A stretch of 59,592 bases of DNA from positions 1-59,592 of the forward strand of contig NZ_ASCA01000017.1 in assembly GCF_002760245.1 (NCBI RefSeq), given 5' to 3'. Made by a program: the position numbers and the translations under genes. How positions within the stretch are numbered: position 1 is the first letter of the stretch; every line of letters starts with the position of its first letter. The DNA comes from Streptococcus suis YS161. GTDB lineage: Bacteria; Bacillota; Bacilli; Lactobacillales; Streptococcaceae. Shown one piece after another: positions 8,742 to 18,337 of this stretch. The notes under the pieces are model-generated. The model was not told the origin of the DNA and did not search any database. It saw only the letters and a program-made list of their open reading frames with translations.

Positions 8742-10367
8742 TTATTTCACCAAAATCGCCAGAGCCTGATAAGGCTTGAGAGTGATTTTCTTACCTAACT
8801 TGCTGTTAGGGTAGTTGCTGATGAGGACTTGTCCGTGGGCGTAGTCGTCTGCCAGGTCGAGCTTAACCTCTTCTGCGAAGAAATTGTTGAGGACTAGCAG
8901 TTTTTCACCGTTCAGCAAGCGTTCGAAGGCATAGACTTTCTGGCTGTCCTTGTAGGCAGCCTTGTAGTCTCCTTCTGAAATGAGAGGAAGTTCTTTCCGC
9001 AGGCGAATGAGTTCTTGGTAGAAGGTAAAGATTGGACCTGTTTTTTCCTGCTCAACGTTAATCGTTTGGTAGGATTTGCCAGCCTTCAGCCAAGGAGTTC
9101 CTGTTGAGAAGCCTGCATTGTCAGAAGCGTCCCATTGCATCGGGGTGCGGGAATTGTCACGGGACTTGGCCTGGATAATCTTGAAGGCCTGATCAGGCGT
9201 GTGTCCTTGGTCCAAGAGCATCTGATAGGCATTGATAGATTCCACGTCCACGTAGTCGTCCATACTGTCGTAGTCAGGGTCAATCATGCCGATTTCCTCG
9301 CCCATGTAGATGTAAGGCGTACCGCGGGACAGGTGGATAGAGGCTGCTAGCATGGTTGCTCCTTCGTTACGGAAATTCTCCACATCAACAAAGCGGTTGA
9401 GGGCTCGAGGCTGGTCGTGGTTGTTGTAGAAAAGGGCGTTCCAGCCATTTCCGACGGACATCTCTTCACCCCAAGTATGGAAGAGGTGTTTGAGTTCTTC
9501 AAAGTCAAAGTCCATGATGGTCCATTTTTGCCCGTCCTTGTAGTCCACTTTCAAGTGGTGGAAGTTGAAGGCCATGGACAATTCTTCCCGCTCAGGAGCT
9601 GTGTAGAGAATGCAGTTTTCAATGGTGGTGGCAGACATTTCCCCAACGGTCATGAAGCCTTTTTCTGCCCCAAAAGTGGCATTGTTCATCATCTTGAGGT
9701 AGTCGTGGGTAATTGGGCGGTCGGTATAAGCTGGCTTGCCGTCATTGATTGGGCAATCTTCGAGGACTTCGTCCTTACCAATCAGGTTGATAACGTCGAA
9801 GCGGAAGCCTTTGACACCCTTGTCTTTCCAGAAGTTGACCACCTTGAACAGTTCTTCACGGACATGAGGATTTCGCCAGTTGAGGTCGGCTTGGGTCACG
9901 TCAAAGAGGTGGAGGTAGTATTTCCCAGTATCTCCAAAAGGAGCCCAGGCATTGCCACCAAACTTGGACACCCAGTCAGTTGGCTGGTCACGTAGGATAA
10001 AGAAATCTTGGTAATATTTGTCGCCGGCTAGGGCCTTTTGGAACCATTCGTGGTCTGTCGAGCAGTGGTTGAGGACCATGTCTAGCATGAATTCGATGCC
10101 CAATTCTTTGCCGACAGCCACCATTTCTTCAAAGTCAGCCATGGTGCCAAAATCAGGATTGACGGCTGTATAGTCTGAAATGTCATAGCCGTTGTCTCGT
10201 TGAGGACTTGGGTAGAAAGGGTTGAGCCAAATCATATCAATGCCTAGCTCTTTTAGATATGGAAGTTTTTCAATAATTCCTCGTAAATCCCCTACACCAT
10301 TTCCAGTTGTATCCTTGTAAGATTTTGGGTAGATTTGATAAACAACCTTCCGTCTGTCTATTGTCAT
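8742..10367 (-). CDS. treC: Trehalose-6-phosphate hydrolase (GH13)
   Basis: A 541-residue cytosolic GH13 enzyme predicted to split trehalose 6-phosphate into glucose and glucose 6-phosphate. Catalytic residues are visible: nucleophile in GFRFDVI (D191), acid/base in TVGEMSA (E243) and the third Asp in YNNHDQPR (D318). ATG 10367 was chosen because the family starts with RRKVVYQIYPKS; the frame remains open 49 codons upstream into repeat sequence and these should not be included. A dextran glucosidase/oligo-1,6-glucosidase (DexB) has a very similar sequence; the adjacent treP and treR decide for TreC (also called treA). Confidence 0.9.
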   Translation of the reverse strand: MTIDRRKVVYQIYPKSYKDTTGNGVGDLRGIIEKLPYLKELGIDMIWLNPFYPSPQRDNGYDISDYTAVNPDFGTMADFEEMVAVGKELGIEFMLDMVLNHCSTDHEWFQKALAGDKYYQDFFILRDQPTDWVSKFGGNAWAPFGDTGKYYLHLFDVTQADLNWRNPHVREELFKVVNFWKDKGVKGFRFDVINLIGKDEVLEDCPINDGKPAYTDRPITHDYLKMMNNATFGAEKGFMTVGEMSATTIENCILYTAPEREELSMAFNFHHLKVDYKDGQKWTIMDFDFEELKHLFHTWGEEMSVGNGWNALFYNNHDQPRALNRFVDVENFRNEGATMLAASIHLSRGTPYIYMGEEIGMIDPDYDSMDDYVDVESINAYQMLLDQGHTPDQAFKIIQAKSRDNSRTPMQWDASDNAGFSTGTPWLKAGKSYQTINVEQEKTGPIFTFYQELIRLRKELPLISEGDYKAAYKDSQKVYAFERLLNGEKLLVLNNFFAEEVKLDLADDYAHGQVLISNYPNSKLGKKITLKPYQALAILVK

Positions 10368-10404
10368 TTTGCTCTCTCTTTCTTGATTTTTCCTTCTTGC
10401 ATAA

Positions 10405-10712
10405 GCAATGATAGGAGGAGGCTGGGCAAAAAGCTTAACCTCGCTTCTCAGGGTTCGTGTCAACATCTCAGCGCAGTGGTTGATTGGCAGATTTGTTCGT
10501 GTTTTACACTCCAAATCTGACCATTACGACTGATGCGAACAGAGTTCGCTTCATTTCCAACCTCCAACAGTCACTACTCTGACTGTTGGAGCTATGCGGG
10601 GGTGGGAGTGAAACAGTCTGGGGATAGACTGTTTCAGCTCAACAACTTAAAACGAAAAATTGTTGACGAACTCTTTTTTTGACCAGTCGAGTTCTTTCCC
10701 GCTCCCCCTCCT
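10405..10712. repeat. Intergenic repeat element between treP and treC
   Basis: About 300 bp of non-coding sequence with several strong dyads: AACAGTC hairpins near 10565-10590 (CTCCAACAGTCA...TGACTGTTGGAG), GAAACAGTCT...AGACTGTTTC near 10611-10637, and purine-rich GGAGGAGG/CCCCCTCC ends. On the minus strand it contains the CCCACCCCCGCA-type segment that I recall from repeated intergenic elements of S. suis. It interrupts the treP-treC operon and could be read through or attenuate treC. Confidence 0.55.
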
Positions 10713-10718
10713 AGAACA

Positions 10719-12713
10719 TTAATTCTTTGTAACTGTCAGAATAGCTTCGCCTTGCGAGATGGCACGAGGAAGATTTCCGATAACTTGAGTGTCAAAGTCA
10801 GTTTGGTTGGTCACGATAACTGGTGTTTCAGCGGCGAGACCAGCAGCCTTAATGACATCGATGTCAAAGCTAATCAATTTATCACCAGCTTTTACCTTGT
10901 CGCCTTGTTTGACGTGAGCTGTGAAGCCTTTGCCTTCCAAACCGACAGTATCCATACCAATGTGCATAAGGAGCTCAACTCCGTTTGTAGCAGTGATACC
11001 AACAGCATGGTTAGTAGGGAAGAGGACAGATACTTCACCATCGACTGGAGCAACCAAGATACCTTCGCTCGGGTCAATAAGGACACCTTGGCCCATGACA
11101 CCTGATGCAAATACAGGGTCAGTAGCTTGTGACAATTCTTTTGCTTGACCAGTTAGTGGGCTGATCAATTCGATAGCAGAACCAGTTTCAACGACGGTTT
11201 CAGCTGGAACTACAACTTCTTCAACAGTTTCTTCTTTTTTTGAAAATGCACCTGTACGTTTGAAAACAGCTGTCAAAATCATTGGGACAACAATCGCAAC
11301 TACCATTGCTAGCAAGAATGGACCCCAGTACTTCGCCTTGATAGACAAGATACCTGGAAGACCACCGATACCGATAGAAGCAGCTTGGATGTTAAAGGTT
11401 ACAGAAAGTAAGCCAGCGATACTTGAACCAATCATAGCCGCTACGAATGGGTAAACGTATTTTACGTTGACACCGAAGAGGGCTGGTTCAGTAACACCTA
11501 GGTAGGCAGAAATAGTTGCAGGAAGTGAAACTTGCGCTTCTTTTTCATTGTGACGGTTCATGAGGAAGTAAGCAAATACCGCAGAACCTTGAGCAATGTT
11601 AGAAAGAGCAATCATTGGCCAGAGACCAGTTCCACCAGCATCCGCAATCAATTGTGTATCGATGGCATTTGTCATGTGGTGAAGACCAGTGATTACGAAC
11701 GGTGCATAAAGGGCACCGAATACCGCACCGAAGAGCCATTTCAATGGACCAGTCAAACCAGCTAATACAACTGTTGACAACCATTGCCCGATTGTCCAAC
11801 CGATAGGACCAAGGACAGTGTGAGCCAAGATAATTGCTGGAAGAAGTGATAGGAATGGTACGAAAATCATTGAGACCACTTCTGGAATCACTTTACGCCA
11901 GAAGATTTCTAGGTAAGACAGTGCCAAACCAGCAAGAAGGGCAGGGATAACTTGTGCTTGATAACCGATACGGGCAATACTAAATGCACCGAAATTCCAA
12001 GACCAGTCGCTGGCAATGGTTGCTGCATCTGTACCAGGTACAGCATAAGCGTTGAGCAACTGTGGAGAAACCAAACAGATACCAAGGACGATACCAAGGA
12101 TTTGAGAAGTTCCCATTTTACGAGATACGGACCAAGTGATACCTACTGGCAAGAAGTGGAAGATGGCTTCACCTGGCAACCAGAGGAAGTGATTGACACC
12201 ATTCCAGAAAGGAGAAACCTGAACGATGGTGTTCCATACAGGGTTACCATCAGCATCGAAGACCAACTGCCCATCTTTCATAGCTTGTCCAAGCCATTCC
12301 ATCTGAACACCTTCCAAGACGTTACGGAAACCGAGAATCAAACCGCCGACGATAAGGGCAGGAATGATTGGTGTGAAGATTTCCGCCAGCATGGTCATAA
12401 CACGTTGGATAGCATTTTGGTTGCTTTTAGCTGCTGACTTGGCAGCTTCTTTTGATACGCCTTCGATACCAGACACAGCTGTGAAGTCATTGTAGAAGAT
12501 TGGTACATCGTTACCGATGATAACTTGGAACTGACCTGCGTTGGTAAAGGTTCCTTTTACAGCAGGAATATCTTCGATGACTTTTACGTTTGCCTTTTTC
12601 TCATCCGCAAGAACAAAACGCATACGTGTCGCACAGTGTGTTACTGCATTAACATTTTCTTTTCCACCAATAGCGTCCAATAGCTGTTTGGCTTCTTTTT
12701 CAAATTTTCCCAT
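10719..12713 (-). CDS. treP: PTS trehalose transporter, EIIBCA fusion
   Basis: A 664-residue phosphotransferase permease that imports and phosphorylates trehalose. The N-terminal EIIB domain has its phospho-Cys in VTHCATRMRFVL (C27). A hydrophobic EIIC domain follows (about residues 105-475; GLILGFRNVLEG, GLHHMTNAID, GVTEPALFGV). A short linker leads to a C-terminal EIIA domain of the glucose class with the phospho-His in ELLMHIGMDTVGL. Domain order B-C-A fits streptococcal TreP. It lies upstream of treC on the same strand and opposite treR, with the TreR operator in between. Sucrose or beta-glucoside specificity is possible from sequence alone but unlikely in this context. Confidence 0.93.
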   Translation of the reverse strand: MGKFEKEAKQLLDAIGGKENVNAVTHCATRMRFVLADEKKANVKVIEDIPAVKGTFTNAGQFQVIIGNDVPIFYNDFTAVSGIEGVSKEAAKSAAKSNQNAIQRVMTMLAEIFTPIIPALIVGGLILGFRNVLEGVQMEWLGQAMKDGQLVFDADGNPVWNTIVQVSPFWNGVNHFLWLPGEAIFHFLPVGITWSVSRKMGTSQILGIVLGICLVSPQLLNAYAVPGTDAATIASDWSWNFGAFSIARIGYQAQVIPALLAGLALSYLEIFWRKVIPEVVSMIFVPFLSLLPAIILAHTVLGPIGWTIGQWLSTVVLAGLTGPLKWLFGAVFGALYAPFVITGLHHMTNAIDTQLIADAGGTGLWPMIALSNIAQGSAVFAYFLMNRHNEKEAQVSLPATISAYLGVTEPALFGVNVKYVYPFVAAMIGSSIAGLLSVTFNIQAASIGIGGLPGILSIKAKYWGPFLLAMVVAIVVPMILTAVFKRTGAFSKKEETVEEVVVPAETVVETGSAIELISPLTGQAKELSQATDPVFASGVMGQGVLIDPSEGILVAPVDGEVSVLFPTNHAVGITATNGVELLMHIGMDTVGLEGKGFTAHVKQGDKVKAGDKLISFDIDVIKAAGLAAETPVIVTNQTDFDTQVIGNLPRAISQGEAILTVTKN

Positions 12714-12790
12714 ATATTTTTCCTTCTAGACAGCTTATGGAATCTGTCACTCTATATTTTTTAGACATCTCCCAAAAGTATGTCTTTTTT

Positions 12791-12812
12791 GAAATTTGTA
12801 CGGACAAATTTC
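12791..12812. promoter_or_regulatory. TreR operator (tre box)
   Basis: Inverted repeat GAAATTTGT-ACGG-ACAAATTTC in the treR/treP intergenic region, about 80 bp from the treP start. Its form and place match a GntR-type TreR operator. A partial copy, TACGGACAAAT, recurs inside treR near 12989. Confidence 0.8.
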
Positions 12813-12848
12813 TTTTGTGTTATCATTGTATCCGATTTCAAAAAATAA

Positions 12849-12862
12849 TGCAAGCGTTTTTG
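12849..12862. promoter_or_regulatory. Candidate CcpA (cre) site
   Basis: TGCAAGCGTTTTTG keeps the TGNAANCGNT core with two mismatches at the right end against TGNAANCGNTNNCA. It lies between treP and treR, where carbon-catabolite control would be expected. Confidence 0.4.
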
Positions 12863-12891
12863 CTTAGTTTTTTTAATTTTGAAATGAATTT

Positions 12892-12900
12892 TGTTATAAT
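12892..12900 (+). promoter_or_regulatory. Extended -10 promoter of treR
   Basis: TG-T-TATAAT about 45 bp before the treR start codon. No good -35 hexamer is visible, as is usual for extended -10 promoters. Confidence 0.6.
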
Positions 12901-12945
12901 GTTGATAGTTGTATGTTATTTGACAGATGAATTTGCGAGGAAATG

Positions 12946-13659
12946 ATGAAAAAATACCAAGAAATTTATAATGACTTAAAAGAAAAAATACGGACAAATG
13001 TTTATCCGGCAGAAAGCTCCCTACCGACAGAACAGCAGCTTCAGGAAATCTATGGTGTTAGTCGTGATACGGTTCGTAAGGCGTTGGCGATTTTGACTGA
13101 GGGAGGTTTGATTCAAAAAGTGCAAGGGCGTGGTTCAATGGTCCTTAAGCAAGAAATTCTCAATTTCCCAGTTTCAGGTTTAACTTCCTATCAGGAATTG
13201 ACAAATGTTCTCCAGCTTTCTACCAAGACAGATGTTGTCAGCTTAGATATGATTACCGTTAATAGTAGCCTTTCGCACTTGACAGGCTTTGAGCCGTATA
13301 GCAAGGTGTGGAAAGTTGTCCGTACACGTTCGATTGACGGTAAGGTCTCCGTTGAGGATACAGATTATCTTGCTGTCGATGTCGTGCCAGAGTTGACAAC
13401 TGCTATTGCTGAAAAATCCATCTACGAATACCTAGAAAATAAGTTAGGCCTTGACATTGCTTATGCACAGAAAGAGATTACGGTAGAGCCGACCAGTCGA
13501 GAAGAGCGAGATTTGATGCAGATTCAGGATGATTATCTGGTGTTGATAAAATCCAGGGTCTACTTAGGAGATACGCGACAATTTCAATACACTGAAAGTA
13601 AGCACAAGATTGATAAATTCCGCTTTGTAGATTTTGCTCGTAGAAAGCATTCTTTATAG
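12946..13659 (+). CDS. treR: GntR-family trehalose operon repressor
   Basis: A 237-residue regulator with an N-terminal winged helix typical of GntR/HutC proteins (YQEIYNDLKEKI..., PTEQQLQEIYGVSRDTVRKALAILTEGGLIQKVQGRGSMVL). A C-terminal UTRA effector domain follows (about residues 85-230), which in TreR binds trehalose 6-phosphate. The start is ATG 12946 rather than 12943 because GAGG is then five bases away. It is divergent from treP and shares the operator with it. Confidence 0.92.
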   Translation: MKKYQEIYNDLKEKIRTNVYPAESSLPTEQQLQEIYGVSRDTVRKALAILTEGGLIQKVQGRGSMVLKQEILNFPVSGLTSYQELTNVLQLSTKTDVVSLDMITVNSSLSHLTGFEPYSKVWKVVRTRSIDGKVSVEDTDYLAVDVVPELTTAIAEKSIYEYLENKLGLDIAYAQKEITVEPTSREERDLMQIQDDYLVLIKSRVYLGDTRQFQYTESKHKIDKFRFVDFARRKHSL

Positions 13660-13716
13660 GAGAGATTAGCCAAATCAAGTTTTTTACGCTATAATAGATA
13701 GAAGAAGAGGTAAGAT

Positions 13717-14028
13717 ATGGCAAACTTAAATCGATATAAATTTACATTTGGCGAGAAGCAATTAACCTTGACAACTGAGCATGACAATCTCTTTATGGAA
13801 GAGATTGAGCGTATTGCACAGGAAAAATACCAAGCCATCAAAGAAAAGATGCCGACGGCGGACCCTGAAACCCTCGCGCTTTTGTTGGCAATCAATGCTC
13901 TATCCGTTCAACTAACGCGCGAGATGGCATTTGAACAAAAGGAACAAGAACTTGCAAGCGTCAAAGAAAAGGTCTTGAAAAAGAATGTGACCTTGATTGA
14001 CTTAGATGAGCTTGAGGACAAGGTATGA
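13717..14028 (+). CDS. zapA: Cell division protein ZapA
   Basis: A 103-residue FtsZ-ring associated protein. The N-terminal part (NRYKFTFGEKQLTLTTEHDNLFMEEIERIAQEKY) is the short globular ZapA domain, and the rest is a long helix able to form a coiled coil. ZapA crosslinks FtsZ filaments at midcell. A TATAAT box lies at 13690-13695, just upstream. The stop overlaps the start of the cvpA-like gene by four bases (ATGA), indicating translational coupling. Confidence 0.9.
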   Translation: MANLNRYKFTFGEKQLTLTTEHDNLFMEEIERIAQEKYQAIKEKMPTADPETLALLLAINALSVQLTREMAFEQKEQELASVKEKVLKKNVTLIDLDELEDKV

Positions 14029-14573
14029 TTTCATTAGCAATTATTCTCATTTTGGCATGGAGTTTCTACATTGGCTACAGCCGTGGTCTAGTTCTACAGG
14101 CCTTTTATAGCATGGGAAGTATTATTGCTCTGGTGGTTGCAACGGCTACTTATAAAAAATTGGCATCCTTCCTTTATCTCTGGGTGCCATTTGCCAATGC
14201 TACTCAGGGGAGCTCCAACTATTATTTTGATGAGAAATATCTCTTTGACCTAGATATGGTATTTTATGCGGGATTGGCCTTTCTTTTGATATACGTCTTG
14301 GTTTATGCTATTATGCGTTTCATAGGAATATTTGTCCATCTATTAGAGGCTTTTAATCCTGATACAAAAACGACCAATCTCATAAGTGGCGCCTTGGCTG
14401 TCTTGGTGACTTTTATTTCTCTTCAGATTGTCATGGTCTTGCTATCAACTATTCCGTTAGCGATGATTCAAGATAAATTGCACAGTAGTCTTCTTGCTAA
14501 CATCATGATTCAGTACACACCATTCACTAGTAGCTTTTTAAAATCTCTCTGGTTGAGTAATATAGCAGGGTAA
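14025..14573 (+). CDS. cvpA: CvpA-family membrane protein
   Basis: A 182-residue protein with four predicted membrane segments. It opens with ISLAIILILAWSFYIGYSRGLVLQAFYSMG, the conserved CvpA start. The family is named for an E. coli gene needed for colicin V production; its biochemical role in streptococci is unknown. The zapA-cvpA-mutS2 order is conserved in streptococci, and the overlap with zapA supports one operon. Confidence 0.88.
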   Translation: MISLAIILILAWSFYIGYSRGLVLQAFYSMGSIIALVVATATYKKLASFLYLWVPFANATQGSSNYYFDEKYLFDLDMVFYAGLAFLLIYVLVYAIMRFIGIFVHLLEAFNPDTKTTNLISGALAVLVTFISLQIVMVLLSTIPLAMIQDKLHSSLLANIMIQYTPFTSSFLKSLWLSNIAG

Positions 14574-14609
14574 GGGAGACCTTATCCTTTTTTGACTAAG
14601 TAGGAATAT

Positions 14610-16943
14610 ATGAATAATAAAATTATTGAAACCCTTGAATTTCACAAGGTAAGACAAAAAATTGAGCCCTATCTCTTGACGGAACAGGGCTTTGAAGAAT
14701 TACGACAGTTGGAGCCCATGGTGGAAGTCCACCGTATCCAACAGGCCTTTGACGAGTTGACAGATATAGCGCAGATTTTTGTGGAAAATCCCTATTTCAG
14801 TCTGGCTGCTACTAGTGACATCGGTCCAGCCATGCGTCGTTTGGAATTGGATACAGACCTCAATATCGCTGAATTATTAGCTGTTAAAAAGGTCTTGGAA
14901 GTTTCTAAATCTCTCTTGGATTTTTATGGAAATCTGGAAAATGTCAGTCTTAGCCAGCTGGATAAGCTCTTTGAGAAGATTGAGCTTTTTCCAGATTTAC
15001 AGGGCTCCCTCCAGTCCATCAATGATGCTGGTTTTGTAGAGGATTTTGCCTCAGAAAAGCTAGCCCGTATTCGAAGAAAAATCCGTGAAGCTGAAGATCA
15101 AGTTCGTCAGGTCATGCAGGATATTTTGAAGACCAAAGGCGACATGCTGTCCGATAGCATTTTGGCAAGCCGTAATGGACGCAATGTCCTTCCTGTTAAA
15201 AATACCTATCGCAATAAGATTGCGGGGGTTGTCCATGACATTTCAGCTTCGGGTTCGACCGTTTATATTGAGCCGCGGGCAGTGGTGACCTTGAACGAAG
15301 AAATCAGTCACCTATGTGCAGAAGAACGCCATGAGCTCAACCGTATCTTGCAGGAATTGTCGGATATGCTCCGTCCGCATAGTGGTGTGATCCGTAACAA
15401 TGCCTGGCTTATCGGGCATATTGATTTCGTCCGTGCTAAGCATCTCTTTGCGCGTGATCATCAAGCAGTTGTACCCAAACTATCTGAGAAGCAGGATATT
15501 GCCCTTCTCAACGTTCGCCATCCGCTGATTGCTGAGCCCGTTCCAAACGACCTCTATTTCGGTAGTCAGTTGACGGCTATCGTGATAACGGGTCCCAACA
15601 CGGGTGGCAAGACTATTATGCTCAAGACCTTGGGATTGACCCATCTCATGGCTCAGTCTGGTTTGCCTATTTTGGCTGATAAGGGCAGTCGGGTAGCTAT
15701 CTTCAAAGAAATTTTTGCGGACATTGGGGATGAACAGTCGATTGAGCAGAGTTTATCCACCTTCTCCAGTCACATGACTCACACGGTACAGATTTTGGCG
15801 GAGGCGGATCAAGATTCTCTGATTTTATTTGATGAGTTGGGGGCAGGTACCGATCCACAGGAGGGCGCGTCGCTGGCCATGGCTATTTTAGACGACCTTC
15901 GCCTACGGGGCATCAAGACCATGGCAACTACTCACTATCCGGAGCTCAAGGCTTACGGGATAGAAACCTCTGGTATTGAAAATGCCAGTATGGAATTTGA
16001 TACCAACAGTCTACGCCCGACCTATAAGTTTATGCAGGGTGTTCCTGGTCGCTCCAATGCCTTTGAAATAGCAAGACGTTTGGGCTTGTCGGATATCATC
16101 ATCCAGTCGGCTCAGTCATGGACGGATACGGACAGCGATGTCAACCGCATTATCGAGAAATTGGAAAGTCAGACGGTTGAAAGTCGTCAGCGTCTGGATA
16201 AGATTCGTGATGTGGAGCAAGAAAATTACAAGATGAACCGAGCCCTTCGCAAGCTCTATGACGAGCTCAATCGTGAGCGGGAAAATGAGCTCAACAAGGC
16301 ACGTTTGGAGGCCAAGGAAATTGTAGATATGGCATTGGCAGAAAGCGAGGACATTCTTAAAAATCTCCATGCTGCAGCCAGTCTTAAGCCCCACCAGATT
16401 ATTGAAGCCAAGGCAGAACTGAAAAAGTTGGCACCTGAAGTGGTAGATCTGTCTAAGAACAAAGTCTTGAAAAAAGCCAAAATTCAGCGGGAAGCCAAGG
16501 TGGGCGATGACATTATCGTTACAGCTTATGGACAACGTGGGACCTTGACCAATCAGCTTAAGGATGGGCGTTGGGAAGCTCAGGTTGGCTTGATTAAGAT
16601 GACTTTGGCCAAAGATGAGTTTGAGTTAGTCAAGGCGGAAAAGGCAGAGCAGCCTAAGAAACGCCAGGTTCACACAGTCAAACGTGCCAATGTACGAGGA
16701 CCAAAAGCCCGCTTAGATCTCCGTGGCAAACGCTACGAAGAGGCTATGATGGAGCTGGATGAATTTATCGACCAGGCCCTGCTCAATAACCTAGCCCAAG
16801 TCGATATTGTTCACGGTATTGGTACAGGGGTTATCCGAGAAGGGGTGACCAAGTACCTTCGCCGCAACAAGCAGGTCAAGGAATTCGGCTACGCCCCACA
16901 AAATGCAGGTGGCTCAGGCTGTACTATTGTGACCTTTAAGTGA
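14610..16943 (+). CDS. mutS2: Endonuclease/ATPase MutS2
   Basis: A 777-residue MutS2. It lacks the mismatch-recognition domain of MutS and begins with the lever/clamp region, followed by an ABC-type ATPase (Walker A GPNTGGKT near residue 330; [22 protein letters not shown]). A long coiled coil (about 510-600), a KOW-like segment and a C-terminal Smr nuclease domain follow ([33 protein letters not shown]). Work on MutS2 points both to anti-recombination and to splitting collided ribosomes. It is probably co-transcribed with zapA and cvpA. Confidence 0.95.
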   Translation: MNNKIIETLEFHKVRQKIEPYLLTEQGFEELRQLEPMVEVHRIQQAFDELTDIAQIFVENPYFSLAATSDIGPAMRRLELDTDLNIAELLAVKKVLEVSKSLLDFYGNLENVSLSQLDKLFEKIELFPDLQGSLQSINDAGFVEDFASEKLARIRRKIREAEDQVRQVMQDILKTKGDMLSDSILASRNGRNVLPVKNTYRNKIAGVVHDISASGSTVYIEPRAVVTLNEEISHLCAEERHELNRILQELSDMLRPHSGVIRNNAWLIGHIDFVRAKHLFARDHQAVVPKLSEKQDIALLNVRHPLIAEPVPNDLYFGSQLTAIVITGPNTGGKTIMLKTLGLTHLMAQSGLPILADKGSRVAIFKEIFADIGDEQSIEQSLSTFSSHMTHTVQILAEADQDSLILFDELGAGTDPQEGASLAMAILDDLRLRGIKTMATTHYPELKAYGIETSGIENASMEFDTNSLRPTYKFMQGVPGRSNAFEIARRLGLSDIIIQSAQSWTDTDSDVNRIIEKLESQTVESRQRLDKIRDVEQENYKMNRALRKLYDELNRERENELNKARLEAKEIVDMALAESEDILKNLHAAASLKPHQIIEAKAELKKLAPEVVDLSKNKVLKKAKIQREAKVGDDIIVTAYGQRGTLTNQLKDGRWEAQVGLIKMTLAKDEFELVKAEKAEQPKKRQVHTVKRANVRGPKARLDLRGKRYEEAMMELDEFIDQALLNNLAQVDIVHGIGTGVIREGVTKYLRRNKQVKEFGYAPQNAGGSGCTIVTFK

Positions 16944-17029
16944 AAAAGCAAAGCACTTGCAAGTAGCAGGTGCATTTGAATACAGTTGCAAAACTCAAAA
17001 AAATAGTAAAATAAAATGAGGAGGTTTAT

Positions 17030-17683
17030 ATGATTATCAGAAAATACCAGCCAGCCGATGAGAAGGGCTGGGTCTACTGTAAGGCACTCAGCTACCTCTT
17101 CTCTCCATTCTTTGATGATAGAGAAACAGAGAAGCCCGAACTAATGACAGACGTTTATGATTATCGTGTGGAGTGGGTGGCTGAAGTAGACGGACAAATT
17201 GTTGGTCTAATCGATATCGATATTTACACTGAGGAGTGCAGCCAGTCTTATATTTACGCACCAAGCAAGCGAACAGCCTATTTTACTAACCTAGCAGTTC
17301 ACCCTGATTTTCAAGGGAAGGGCATTGCCCAGGCACTTTTTGAAAAAGCAGAGCAGGAATTGCGTGAACAGGCTGTCGAGAAATTAGCCATCTTTACCCG
17401 AGAGGGAGATGTAGCCAATCATTTGTATCAAAAATGGGGCGGGCAGCTAGTGTGTTCAGATTACCTAGTCATCGGTACACCCAAAGACACACCTTATGTC
17501 CGTTTTGGTGTAGACCTTTCCAATGCCAAATTGGCCTTTACAGATGAAGCAGGTCAGTCAGTTCCTTATTATTTAAGAGAGGGTGTCTATGTAGTCAGTG
17601 AAGAAGCTGGCTTGGAGCTCTTTGACATAGAAGATGTCTATCAAGAATTAACCTATGTGGTGGATTTAACAGAAAAAAGTTGA
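17030..17683 (+). CDS. GNAT-family N-acetyltransferase
   Basis: A 217-residue protein with a GNAT fold. Acetyl-CoA binding motif A is LAVHPDFQGKGIAQALFEKAEQEL (about residues 88-112, including Q/G-x-x-G), and motif B is EKLAIFTREGDVANHLYQKWGG. The last ~60 residues extend beyond the GNAT core. The substrate is unknown. A good GAGGAGG ribosome binding site precedes the ATG. Its stop codon lies inside the stem of its own terminator. Confidence 0.85.
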   Translation: MIIRKYQPADEKGWVYCKALSYLFSPFFDDRETEKPELMTDVYDYRVEWVAEVDGQIVGLIDIDIYTEECSQSYIYAPSKRTAYFTNLAVHPDFQGKGIAQALFEKAEQELREQAVEKLAIFTREGDVANHLYQKWGGQLVCSDYLVIGTPKDTPYVRFGVDLSNAKLAFTDEAGQSVPYYLREGVYVVSEEAGLELFDIEDVYQELTYVVDLTEKS

Positions 17684-17708
17684 AACATTTTCAACTTTTT
17701 TCTTTTTT
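17674..17708 (+). terminator. Intrinsic terminator overlapping the GNAT stop codon
   Basis: AAAGTTGAAA / TTTCAACTTT stem with a 3-nt loop and a long T run. In 17709-17889 I see only the promoter region of trxA. Confidence 0.8.
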
Positions 17709-17889
17709 GTAAATGAATCTGGTACGTGATTCCCCCTCGTCCTCCTGCGGTCTAGTTTAGCTATACCCATTTTTTTACAACTGAAATTCTTATAGGTACG
17801 TTTATCTCATGCTTCATTCCGTAGCAAATATTCGCATTCTCTTTTCATTTGGTGTAGAATGTTGGTAGAAAACAGAAAAGGAGAAACCT

Positions 17890-18204
17890 ATGGTACAAGT
17901 AGTAACAGATGCAAACTTTGAAGTTGAAACACAAGAAGGCGTAGTCCTTGTTGACTTTTGGGCACCTTGGTGTGGTCCATGCCGTATGCAGGCACCAATC
18001 TTAGAGCAATTAGCAGGCGAAGTGGACGAAGATGAATTGCGCATCTACAAAATGGATGTAGATGAAAATCCAAACACAGCTCGTCAGTTTGGCATCATGT
18101 CTATCCCAACTCTATTGTTCAAAAAAGACGGACAGGTTGTGAAACAGGTTGCCGGTGTTCACACCAAAGATCAAATCAAAGCAATCTTGGCAGAGATTGG
18201 TTAA
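17890..18204 (+). CDS. trxA: Thioredoxin
   Basis: A 104-residue thioredoxin with the active site WAPWCGPCRM (the two Cys of the CGPC motif) and the conserved cis-Pro in MSIPTLLFKKDG. It is a cytosolic disulfide reductant and would supply electrons to the MsrAB encoded 1.7 kb downstream, among others. A GGAGAAA ribosome binding site precedes the ATG. Standard family length. Confidence 0.97.
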   Translation: MVQVVTDANFEVETQEGVVLVDFWAPWCGPCRMQAPILEQLAGEVDEDELRIYKMDVDENPNTARQFGIMSIPTLLFKKDGQVVKQVAGVHTKDQIKAILAEIG

Positions 18205-18217
18205 TTGAAAATGAAAG

Positions 18218-18246
18218 CAAGTGGTGGATTGACTACTTGTTTTTTT
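18218..18246 (+). terminator. Intrinsic terminator of trxA
   Basis: CAAGTGGT / ACTACTTG stem with one G-T pair, followed by seven T residues. Confidence 0.75.
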
Positions 18247-18337
18247 ACAACTGTGAGTCATACAAAGATATCAGATTGTGAAGGTTGGCACAAGATGTTA
18301 TAATAACCTTATCATTGTCATTTTAGAAAGGTTAGAC

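Noticed and set aside
10365..10514. N-terminal 49-codon extension of treC
   Set aside because: It runs into the intergenic repeat and lacks GH13 similarity; ATG 10367 gives the family N-terminus.
11952..12437. 161-codon plus-strand ORF opposite treP
   Set aside because: Antisense to the EIIC domain, with no ribosome binding site and atypical composition.
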